Source: Strongylocentrotus droebachiensis (Eukaryota > Echinodermata > Echinoidea > Camarodonta > Strongylocentrotidae). Taken from it: a stretch of DNA of 64,000 bases. Made by a program: the position numbers and the translations under genes. Location of the stretch: positions 1,020,779 to 1,084,778 of the forward strand of contig JAVYIG010000062.1 in assembly GCA_035222895.1 (NCBI GenBank). The letters run 5' to 3'. The notes beneath the pieces are model-generated. The model ran no database searches. It saw nothing but the letters and a program-made list of their open reading frames with translations, and was not told the DNA's origin. This document shows positions 55,021-64,000 of this stretch, piece by piece. How positions within the stretch are numbered: the stretch's first letter is position 1; every line of letters begins with the position of its first letter.

Positions 55021-55330
55021 AATATATTGTATAATTAATTGTAAAACAGTTGTAAAGCACATGGATAATTTATTATTATGCGCTATATAAAAATGACTTT
55101 ATTTATTATTATTTAGATGGATTATAAGGCAGGCGATTTTCCCTAGTTGACATCGCCAAAACCCCCCGATAATCAACATTTTATATTCTTTTTCAGTTCT
55201 TTCCCGTCTGGTGTCGGTGTCGCTAGTCTCATTTTTAGATCGTGATGTAGAAGGGGAGGACTGCCGATATATTTTTAGTTTACATGCCAAACTAAACCAA
55301 CTTTTTTTCTTTCTTCTTCTTCTTCTTCAA
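55021..55330 (+). repeat. Duplicated segment, interrupted copy, right part
   Basis: Matches 35353-35650, including the GCGCTATATAAAAATGACTT tail and the AACCCCCCGATAATCAAC block. Confidence 0.88.
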
Positions 55331-55604
55331 TTTCTATTTATTTATACATATTTTCTTTGGAGTGGGATCTGTTGTCGGTCTGGTGTTGGTCTCGGTGGTA
55401 TACCTGGGGTATGATAATGATGGTCATGCTCATGCTCATGATTTTATGTTTGTCGAGAGAAATAGGTCTTGAAATATTCGAAATCATCATAATGATAAAA
55501 AAATGGCGGGTTTTTGTCCGGGGTTTTTGTGTAGCATTCACATCTGGCACCCCCTGCTTTAGTACGACTGTCATTGAAGCGGTGGAGACATTCAGGGAAT
55601 AAAT

Positions 55605-55750
55605 TCCTGCCAATTATACCCATTTACTTCACCTGGGTCGAGTGTGGCAAATGTGGATTACTGTCTTGCTAATGAACATGTACATGTAGTGTCGCAGTGG
55701 GACTCGTACCGCGAACCATGTGATTCACAGTCTGGCGACGTATCTGCTAT
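55605..55750 (-). mobile_element. tRNA-derived SINE copy, inverted
   Basis: Inverted CTTCACCTGGGT, GGCAAATGTGGATTA core, then a tRNA-like head with CGAACCATGTGATTCAC. Confidence 0.65.
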
Positions 55751-55946
55751 TAATACTACGATACCTCTGCATAGCATGGCTGCCATTGTACAGCGCTCGA
55801 GCCAGCATTTAAAGCAACCAATTCATTCCAGGTATCCATCTACCCAGAGGCGGTACTCTCCAGGTATGTGTGTGTGTGTGTGTGCGGGTGTGGGTGTATT
55901 TCATGCTGGCAATCTAAGATCGATAACGCTTGGATTGATTTATCAG

Positions 55947-56155
55947 AAGAAAAGGCCAACGCAGTTAAGTTTAATGTCAGTGACGAATTCAGCACTAGAT
56001 GCAGCCAGCGCACGCCCCTTGTTTTGTACTTCATGGGTGAAAATGAAACGAGCGTTACAAAAGAGGAGAGCTCTTATTTCTATGGGAACGTGAAAACAGT
56101 CGTAACTTGTTCCATAAATTGTCTTATTATCTCCGTCTCTGGAATTGGTCCCTGA
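55947..56155 (+). CDS. Terminal exon of an unrecognised secreted-type protein
   Basis: Acceptor TGATTTATCAG, start phase 1, 69 codons to TGA, followed after 10 bp by AATAAA (56166-56171). The peptide has two Cys and alternating hydrophobic residues (TPLVLYFMGENE, VVTCSINCLIISVSG), suggesting a beta-rich fold. Upstream exons are not visible on this side of the DIRS element. It may belong to a paralogue of the gene at 58,576. Confidence 0.5.
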
Positions 56156-56460
56156 AATTTTGCTCAATAAAATGTAATGGCTTTCCAATAAATGGAACAG
56201 GTGAACATAAATATTCTACCTTTTTATTTTATATTTTTTAAAGAAAATAAAATCACGATTATGCTGGCGTCTCAAACACACATTTGCAGACGCCCACGCA
56301 ACCCCACACATAGACACAATCTCTTATAATTTGTCGATTAATTCTATTAGTGCTTCACTAGGTATTCTTAATCCTTGAAGTCAGGATGCGTCTCTTCAGT
56401 GTACGTATTTTCATGAGGAAGCCTTTATTGTATACAAAATAAGTGGATTTTATCAATTTT

Positions 56461-57325
56461 ATAAATACTCAATACGGCGAAAGATCCCTCAGCTACTAAA
56501 GACCCACCTGCTGAAAAGGCCAAGGCAAATTGTACCTTCTCCCCGGCCACCATCTCAACATCTCAACAGAGAATGGAACTGCTTACCCGAGAATGTTAGA
56601 TTATCCCCGACCTTAACAACATTCAAAAGTTCATATCAAAGATGGTATGACAGCCAATAAACGCATCAAACATAGCTATGCCCTACAACTAGATAGATAA
56701 GACGTGTTATCTAACGTGCCCCCCGGAAGTGCTTTACGAGGCATTATACACAAAACACATTTCATGTTATCACCAGAATTTGCAATCTATGGTGGTTAAA
56801 CATACATATTTAATCATTTTTAGATAAAATTCACAAATTTTATCTGATTTGGTATCATTAACATAATGTACCCAGACTCATATGTGATTTCGGTCTTGCC
56901 TTCTGATTTTATAACGGAATCTTTATTATATAAATCTTATCAACTTATTTTATGCTTTTGTGTTTTATAATTTACACAGTTTTTTTGCTGTTTTGTTTTT
57001 GTTATTTGGAAAGAATATGTGATAATTTTGTTATCCTATTTCCTTAGTTAATAAATGAATAAATAGTTTATAATTTTCTTATCATATGCATGTATTTCTT
57101 ATCAGCCAAATGTCAATTATGTATCTCATTGCAATCAATTAATGTATTTCATTTCAGTATGTTGTAAGCTATTGTCATTGTATTGTTTGATGCTATTGTA
57201 TGTGTTAAACTGTTGTATATTTAATTTGCTTTCTATGTATGTGCAATGGACCTTGTGGCAGATAAGCTCTGAGCTAAACAAGTTATCCAATAAAGTCTAC
57301 TACTACTATTACTACTACTAGGCAG
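56461..57325 (+). mobile_element. LINE 3' fragment with (TAC)n tail
   Basis: Begins with the AATACTCAATACGGCGAAAG block of the LINE fragments at 34,864 and 42,430, then NREWNCLPENVR- and TLTTFKSSYQRW-type C-terminal residues, a long AT-rich 3' UTR and (TAC)n at 57298-57320. Confidence 0.65.
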
Positions 57326-57327
57326 TG

Positions 57328-57811
57328 ATGTCAGTGACGAATTCAGCACTAGATGCAGCGAGCGCACGCCCCTTGTTTTGTACTTCATGGGTGAAAATGA
57401 AACGAGCGTTACAAAAGAGGAGAGCTCTTATTTCTATGGGAACGTGAAAACAGTCGTAACTTGTTCCATAAATTGTCTTATTATCTCCGTCTCTGGAATT
57501 GGTCCCTGAAATTTTGCTCAATAAAATGTAATGGCTTTCCAATAAATGGAACAGGTGAACATAAATATTCTACCTTTTTATTATATATTTTTTAAAGAAA
57601 ATAAAATCACGATTATGCTGGCGTCTCAAACACACATTTGCAGACGCCCACGCAACCCCACACATAGACACAATCTCTTATAATTTGTCGATTAATTATA
57701 TTAGTGCTTCACTCGGTATTCTTAATCTTTGAAGTCAGGATGCGTCTCTTCAGTGTACGTATTTTCATGAGGAAGCCTTTATTGTATACAAAATAAGTGG
57801 ATTTTATTAAT
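57328..57811 (+). repeat. Duplicate of 55,974-56,458 with second copy of the terminal exon
   Basis: About 485 bp near-identical, including the frame (57328 to TGA at 57509) and its AATAAA. It lacks the true acceptor; the sequence before it is the LINE tail. Probably a non-functional copy. Confidence 0.8.
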
Positions 57812-58575
57812 TCGGAAATCTCCGGCGATCCGTCTAGTGACCTGGCGACATTTAATCCGAGATTTGATGCATCCGGGATTTGATGCGTCCGAGATATGGG
57901 GCTAGGGTTAGGGTTGCAATCGGGTTAAAGGTTAGGATAGGGTTAGGGTTACATTATTGGATATCACTGTTGGTCCAGGGTAGAGGTTAGGAATTCGTTT
58001 AGTGTAGGGTATTAACTGTGAAACCATATTGTCATCGGAACAGTTTTCTAATAACCGATATTTTGGGCATAATGTTATTTCAAGGATATAAAAGGGAGGT
58101 CTTCTTGTTTTAATAAATGAATTTAAATATCAGCGTCTTTTTGTACTGAATTAAATGTTTGATAAAATACTTGCTTCATCAAAATAACCTTTAAAAATCC
58201 TTATTCATTGATTAAATATTGCAGCAAGTACGTTTTTATTTTTCCAGTCTTTGTATAACACACGGCTCTTTGTACGGTTTCCCTACATTGCCTCTCCCCG
58301 AAAATCTAGATTTTAATTTATAGTTTTGTCTATACGTTATTAAAGCCTATATCCCTATATTTGACTTTGAGCAGTAACGACATGCAGGAAGGATATATAC
58401 ACAACAGAAAGTAAAATACATGATTATAGATTATAATCTCAGTAAAAAGAAAAGAAAAATAATAATTTAAAGTAAATAATGACAATTATGACTGGCTTTT
58501 GGGGCAATGTATTATTTGGGTTCGGAATATTATCTTGTATTGAAATGTTAATTTCTTGTTCAATCTGTTTTCTAG
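57812..58575. other. Flank of candidate secreted-protein gene
   Basis: Contains degenerate GGGTTAGGG repeats at 57900-57950. The missing first exon with the start codon of the next gene should lie here or further left; not identified. Confidence 0.4.
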
Positions 58576-58630
58576 ATCAGAATATACTTCCCGATCGTGC
58601 TAACTGTGATAATTGGAACCAGTTTACCAG
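58576..58630 (+). CDS. Candidate secreted gene exon: signal-like segment
   Basis: Acceptor GTTTTCTAG, donor GTAGGT, 55 bp, phase 0 to 1. Hydrophobic. Confidence 0.45.
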
Positions 58631-61600
58631 GTAGGTCTATATCATTCCTATTTCTCTCTCAGTTTTATTGACTGCTTAATAGGGACTTTTAGATTGAGTA
58701 GACGAGAACAGGACATACGCCGACTGATCATGCGTGTCAACGTACGCAACTGCCCACGTTGACTACAATTAGAAATCGTTTAGATTGCACTCGACGATAT
58801 ACATGCATGCAGGAAGTAACACTATGAATTACATGACAGACAAAGAAAGAGGACAAAATATACAGTTCCTCATTCTACCCTCAACAATAGGCCATATTCT
58901 TAATGTAACCAAATTTAATGCATAGGTCTTTGTGAAGTGCCTCAATACAAATTATTTCATTCACCTGATAGGAATAGTAGTATTTCAATAGTCAGAATGC
59001 AACTGCATATATTAAGTGTTGCTACGTAGGTCAAGCCATAATGTGTGTCCAACGTGGCAACAACTAATGTATGCAGTTAGGATTCTGTCTATTGAAATAC
59101 TATTATTCTTATCAGGTGAATGAAATAGTTTGTATTGAGGCACTTCACAAAGACCTATGCATTAAATTTGGTTACATTACGAAAATGGCCTATTGCATCC
59201 CTTTACTGCTATTATGTAAAAATGTGCAGAACAGGTGAATATGCATGTGACACTAATTGTTCTACACATTTTTACATAATAGCAGGGAAGGGATGTTCTT
59301 TTGTCTACCTGAGGAACTGTATATTTTATGCGCACGCGGCATATACTAGTACCGTACTAGATTTAGGAAAATCAAGGTTGACGAATTCTCGATCGCCGAC
59401 TGAGACGGCGTGACGCATGCGCAGTGCCTTAAAATGACGTCACACGTTGCAGTCAACGCTGTAAACGTGCAAATCTAAAAGTCCCTAATAACGATCGGTC
59501 TTCACCTCTGGTGTTTTAGTATAAGGAATCATTATATTAATAACCTTTTGAATTGAAGTGTTGAACTAAATTTTGCCAAAAGAATTGCCAAAAATATCTT
59601 TGAAAAAGCAGAAAGACCCATTTGTCACTTCAAGTTCAAAGGGGGTAACACGTGACATCCTTTTTGCGAAATCTCTAACAATCACACACAAACACAATGT
59701 CAAGATGAAGTGATTTAAAGAGTTAAACATTTATCTTTCAGGATAGAAAAATTGAAGCTTTTTGTCTGACTTGCACTCATAATTGAAATAACTCATTATT
59801 GTTCGATTTCGGAGTACCAATAGTCTCTTAACCACTTTTAAGAAAGAAGTATACCTTATATTTTCAGAGCCCCCTCCCTCCCCCACCTCCCTTTTTGTTT
59901 TCAATGTATTGATATACATGTTAACAGTTCTAAGTAGTATAATTGCCACTAATATCCTCTTTGCACGTATGAAATCAAAATCAAGTGGCGGATGCAAGAT
60001 TCTTTAAACAGAGTAGGTGAGCATTTGTCTCTAAAATCGTCAAGAAAAGAAGGGAAAAAACCGTGGTGTTCCCCCTTTTCCCCTTTCTCTCTCTCTCTCT
60101 CTCTCTCTCCACAGGTGTACATACCCAGTCATGTCACGAAAGACTTGATGATGCGTCAACGAGATTCTTTCGACTCCGCTGTCGAAGAAGTCTTCTTAGC
60201 AATGACTTGATGATCGCTTCTGAGCGCGACCTGGCATCGTGGATTCCAAAAGGTTGTGGAATAAGAAACAGAAGACAGCAGGAAATTTGCGGCGTTTTCG
60301 GTAAATACAGAATCAGATATGTCGGATAAATCAACAGATTTACCCATTCAAGAGCTGGATGTAATCAATATACTTTAACCCTAATAAGGCCGGGGGGATT
60401 ATGCCCCCCCCCCCCCTCCACGATTTTTCTGATTGTTCGAGAACGCATATGGATGGCGCATCGCCGCTCGCTGACTTTTTTCTTTAGAGTCTTGCTCATC
60501 TTTAAAAAAAAAAAAAAAAAATCAAAAATCGGACCTACAGTTACAAGGTCACGTGACCTTTTGTCTTTGCATGTCAGCCCGAAAATCGCTCATTTTTGTA
60601 ATTTGTGTACAAAACATATGTAAATGTCATTTTTCCTAAAAATAGATCAAACATTGGTTATTGGGTCTTGTTTAAAGTTTTGGTGGTTGTTTTGGGAGTC
60701 AAAATAGATGAATTGTAGGAAGAAATGAAAAAAAAAAAGAAAAAAAACATACATAAGTTAAAAAAACAATGAAATACATAAGAAATTATCAAAACCAGTG
60801 ATAACATAAGGAATAAGCTGGCTCTTCAAAAAAAATTGTCGTATTATTGTTCCAAATGGTCTAATGAATATATGTAGTGAAAAAGAATGCTTAAATATGA
60901 ATAATATATGATTTATGACGTTATTTGCATAAATTACCATAAATATGCAAATTAGTGATTTTTTTCAAAAAATTGAAATTATCATATTGTTCTATACACT
61001 TCACTTGACATGCGTGCAAATTTTCGCGGAGATCGGCCGTTTCACGGCCGAGATCTTAGGCCATAGTAAGACTTCAAATAGCCCGGCCTTATTAGGGTTA
61101 AATGATATATTGAGTTCTCTTTAAGTGCCGGATCCAGAATTTCCTGATCGGGGATAGAGGTGCACTTCTTAGAAAACATTCTGAAAAAAAATAAATAAAA
61201 AAAGAGTTATGATCACATGTTACTTATTTCCTTCACAGAAAAAGTGCTCTTATCCAAGTGCCATTGGGGCATAAATGGCTGCCGGGGAACCATTAAGGGG
61301 ATTATTTCTTGTTTTTTGTTCAATATAAACGTAATACTTTTCTTCGCCCTCATTTTGCCAATGTCTTTCCTGTCATTTCATTTTTTTTTAAATAACGATT
61401 ACTTTTTTCAGCGACGGAGAAACCGCAACCAAATGACACTCAGCCATCTACAGTGCCCCCAACAGCATCAACGCCACCTTTAGATGACAGAGACTGTCAC
61501 GGTTCTTTTGCTCGAAGCGGTAACTTCACAGGTAACTTCAAAGTCATGTGTTTTATGGGCAAGTCAAAGGCGTATCCAGGTTTGGACCTCAGGGGGGGGG

Positions 61601-62340
61601 GGGGAGGGCAAGCGACGAAACAATGGAGGGGCGGATATTACCCCCGACCCAAAAATATGGGGGGGGGGGGGAGAAAAGGGGGTGGGAGGGAACTGGTGAG
61701 ATTGGAAGTTTTAAATACTAAGAAATCATTAGCATCTTGTCGATGGCCCTCGCGTTGTTACGGACTCCAACAACGCGAGGGCCATCGACAAGAGGCTAAG
61801 AAATCATGTGGGGTTGTCTTTCTTCTATATTAGGAAATCTGTCACGATGAACACCCCCCCTTCCTCTCTTTCAAATAGTGAACGTATTGGTGATTTGTAC
61901 GTTTCCACGTATTGTGTTTTTTTAAATTATGGCATAATAAATACGATATAATTCCCTCAGCGCTTTACATTATAAACTTGGAGGACATAAACATAATACA
62001 GAACAAATGCTTTGTTTGTTCTTTGTAGAGCATTAATATAACAGTGATTGCTTGATTGAGCGAGTGGGTGATATTCTCGATTTACTATCATGCCATTTCT
62101 TTAGGTGATATCTATCTCCGGACTACGCAATGTAATATTCATGGAAAGCGGTACCCTTTTGAAAAATTGCCGCCTGTCCCAGCTGATAACTCCATGAATT
62201 TGAGTATTCAGTTTTCTACTCGGTCTGTAGGCACTACCGTTATTGCGCTGGCAGAACGATCTACATTCCACAGGTATCACAGAGCAGATGAACCCCTCTA
62301 CAACATATGTAAGATGACCAAAGTGATGGTGAAATTCTAG
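58576..62340 (+). CDS. Candidate small secreted protein, unknown family, 5' partial
   Basis: Exons 58576-58630, 60115-60300, 61412-61531 and 62105-62340 join in one frame (198 codons plus stop), with consistent phase-1 borders. Exon 1 encodes a hydrophobic signal-like segment IRIYFPIVLTVIIGTSLPG; exon 2 a basic four-Cys domain (SCHERLDD, RLRC, KGCG, QEICGVF); exon 3 a Thr/Pro-rich linker (PNDTQPSTVPPTASTPP); exon 4 a beta-rich C-terminal domain. The start codon exon is missing. I do not recognise the family. A donor-like GTATCA at 62274 or GTAAGA at 62302 could extend it to 63,113 instead of stopping at 62,340. Confidence 0.55.
58681..59486. mobile_element. Long nested foldback element, AGGGACTTTTAGA ends
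   Basis: Outer ends AGGGACTTTTAGA and TCTAAAAGTCCCT. Inside, a second inverted pair (about 58851-58997 and 59090-59330, e.g. CATTCACCTGATA and TATCAGGTGAATG), itself interrupted by a hairpin at about 59195-59295 (GCTATTATGTAAAAATGTGC and complement). Confidence 0.8.
60115..60300 (+). CDS. Candidate secreted gene exon: Cys-containing domain
   Basis: Long (CT)n tract and CCACAG acceptor, donor GTAAAT, 186 bp, phase 1-1. Confidence 0.65.
60379..61097. mobile_element. piggyBac-type MITE, TTAA target
   Basis: Flanked by TTAA (60375-60378, 61098-61101). Ends CCCTAATAAGGCCGGG and complement CCCTAATAAGGCCGGG, identical for 16 bp. No transposase. Between exons of the candidate secreted gene. Confidence 0.85.
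61412..61531 (+). CDS. Candidate secreted gene exon: Thr/Pro linker
   Basis: Acceptor TTTTTTCAG, donor GTAACT, 120 bp, phase 1-1. Likely O-glycosylated linker, then DCHGSFARSGNFT. Confidence 0.65.
61590..61690. repeat. Poly-G tracts, MITE remnant
   Basis: GGCGTATCCAGG near 61568 resembles the hAT-like MITE ends, then G-rich runs. The right end is not found. Confidence 0.5.
61735..61793. other. Perfect 25-bp inverted repeat (hairpin)
   Basis: Arms 61735-61759 and 61769-61793 are perfectly complementary (TCTTGTCGATGGCCCTCGCG start), with a 9-base spacer. Intronic. Confidence 0.9.
62105..62340 (+). CDS. Candidate secreted gene terminal exon
   Basis: Acceptor TTCTTTAG, phase 1, open to TAG at 62338-62340. 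Encodes YLRTTQCNIHGKRYPF and NLSIQFSTRSVGTTVIALAE. Confidence 0.6.
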
Positions 62341-63112
62341 ATTCATTTACAATTATTTAATTATAAATAATATAAAATGAATGATACTTAAATTATAAGC
62401 AACCAAATATTTTGAGACTTCGATCGGGTGTGTCAGTCTGGGGTGTTGCATTACGTAATCTTGTCAATAGCATTTCATGGGATTTTGAACACGGACACGA
62501 TATAACATATAAAATGATACCACCCTTTTCCCAAATGATGGTTGTCCGAATTTGATAGAGATGAGGGAAGGGCACCAAAATCATCCTACCCCACCTATTC
62601 CAACGCCTATGTGTAAGTTGTAAGATACAAAGTTAAGTCAATCGAAGGAGGTAGGTCATTTTGTAAGTTCTGTATATTTACCGCCGAAATAAGTAATTTC
62701 TCAGGATTTACAGGCATCTACCATCTAAAGTCAAAGGCATTGGCGTAGGTGATGGGGGGGGGGGGGGTCATAGGATCCTCAATTAAATGGCAAAAATCCC
62801 CATGAAAATCAAAATATAGAGGGAATATGAAGGAATGAAGACGCTGCGACACCCACCCACAACCTCCCTTAACCAATGGCCCTCTTGATTTTCATTTCAT
62901 CCATTTCATCCAGTCGCCCCCACCATTATGTCAGTTCCCGTATAGCGGTGGGAATCGTTTATGGACTATGGGTTATTGGCTTGAAAGGACTCAACTGTGC
63001 CACCTGCCCCTCTGTTTATAAACATCTGGATTACACCGATATTTTTTTAGTGCTTCTGGCCAAGAGCACGCATTAATTTGTATCTGTTTTTGTTGTGTTC
63101 TCGTAGATATAG
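62341..63112. other. Non-coding stretch, G run at 62754
   Basis: AT-rich 3' flank with a G13 tract. No gene recognised. Confidence 0.45.
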
Positions 63113-63379
63113 GAGGATCTGATCATCATTCCATTTGTCGTTGTAATTGCTGGATGTGTGGTAGCTTGGCAACCCAACCCATCGTATGGACTGAGTAGCA
63201 ACAGAACGCTGTCAATCCTCGTCACGTACGAGCAGGGAGCCCTCAAGGTGTTCGAAGATCACGACCGAACCCCGTTTATGACATACACCGATCCTCACCG
63301 CTCACTTATTCGTCATGTTGCAATTTGTAAATTCACTACAGAGGGAAGATTTGTTATTCACATCTGTGATTCGTATTAA
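63113..63379 (+). CDS. Possible further terminal exon, unknown secreted-type protein
   Basis: Open from a possible ATATAG acceptor to TAA, 88 codons. Encodes a hydrophobic start (IIIPFVVVIAGCVVAWQ), then LSILVTYEQGALKVFE and VAICKF, loosely similar in spacing to the exons at 55947 and 62105. Phase does not fit directly after 62273, so its parent transcript is unclear. Confidence 0.4.
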   Translation, partial: EDLIIIPFVVVIAGCVVAWQPNPSYGLSSNRTLSILVTYEQGALKVFEDHDRTPFMTYTDPHRSLIRHVAICKFTTEGRFVIHICDSY

Positions 63380-63952
63380 CTCACATACAATGAATCCGAT
63401 CGCAAAGGCTTTCAAAAAAAATTCACCTGAAGCTAATCAATAGCCTTAGCCATCACCTTTTGAAATTTGCGAATATTACAAAGATTTGTTTTCCTTCTCA
63501 TCCTCTTTCGAGGTATTAATTAGCAATAACATATATACAATTTAAAAAAATCAAAGTTTTACAGCAACCATTGATACAATTTTTTGAACTTCACCTTCTT
63601 TTCCAAATGTATAGCAAATAAGATTTAACATATCGTAAGTTACATCGTCCAATTCATAGCCTATCACTAGAAGTTTCTTCACTTATATATATATATTTAT
63701 CTTGCAAAGGTGATATGACAGCCTTTGAAGGATTTTCCAAAATGTTCGTACGAGTTTACAGTGTAATAAAAAATGAAAAGTTATGTCAACCTCCTCACAC
63801 TGTCTCCATTTGCTGTCACTAAGAACATTTTAGCAAATTTTCTTTTGAAGGTAAACTATTGTAATTCAGACATTTTTAATCAAATTGCTAATCCTGATTT
63901 CTCTTAATTGTGAAAAACATTTTCCAATTGAAATAATCTGGTAATGACCAAA
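63380..63952. other. AT-rich flank
   Basis: No feature recognised. Confidence 0.5.
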
Positions 63953-64000
63953 CCAGGGGCGTACGCAGGGAGGGGGGGGGGGGGGGGGTGGTTGGGGGTT
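63953..64000. mobile_element. Start of a hAT-like poly-G MITE, cut by the window end
   Basis: CAGGGGCGTACGCAGGGAGG then a G run, as in the left end of the element at 8465. Confidence 0.7.

Overview
This is a window of animal nuclear DNA, most likely from an echinoderm (inferred). Short coding exons sit in long AT-rich introns with GT-AG borders. The gene families present (MACPF plus ApeC apextrin-like protein, leishmanolysin with EGF modules, a DIRS-type tyrosine-recombinase retrotransposon) and the abundance of tRNA-derived SINEs, poly-G MITEs and microsatellites are typical of marine deuterostomes. No bacterial operons, rRNA, CRISPR arrays or credible functional tRNA genes were seen.

Left part (1-13,000, + strand): the 3' two thirds of a membrane-anchored M8 (leishmanolysin-type) metallopeptidase gene. 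Fourteen exons were placed by splice sites and reading phase. They join into one 598-codon frame: end of the protease domain, an EGF-like pair, a SEA-like domain, four more EGF-like modules, a transmembrane helix and a stop at 12,923. The 5' exons with the HExxH motif lie left of the window. Introns carry MITEs and SINEs.

Middle-left (15,130-29,539, mostly - strand): a 5'-truncated LINE copy, then a convergent apextrin-like gene. Its eight exons encode a signal peptide, a MACPF domain, a complete ApeC domain and a very long acidic tail. All of the tail is in a single 5.03-kb last exon built from ten in-frame modules. The predicted protein is 2,181 residues. This is the most unusual gene in the window.

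Middle-right (29,600-55,330): no host gene recognised. It is a layered field of transposable elements: hAT-like poly-G MITEs with 8-bp target duplications, long palindromic (foldback) elements, GC-rich and AT-rich palindrome-dense arrays, LINE fragments, and a 1.5-kb segment present twice. The second copy of that segment was split by a 431-bp MITE and by a DIRS element (43,377-55,020). The DIRS element keeps its gag-like, RT/RNase H and tyrosine recombinase frames, both terminal repeats and the internal complementary region. Its recombinase is cut by a further 6.5-kb insert that starts with a 192-bp-period minisatellite.

Right part (55,900-64,000, + strand): a duplicated terminal exon of an unrecognised secreted protein, a LINE tail, then a four-exon candidate gene for a small secreted protein (58,576-62,340) and another possible terminal exon at 63,113. 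The window ends inside a poly-G MITE. All exon models are read by eye from splice signals and phase; none has transcript support here.
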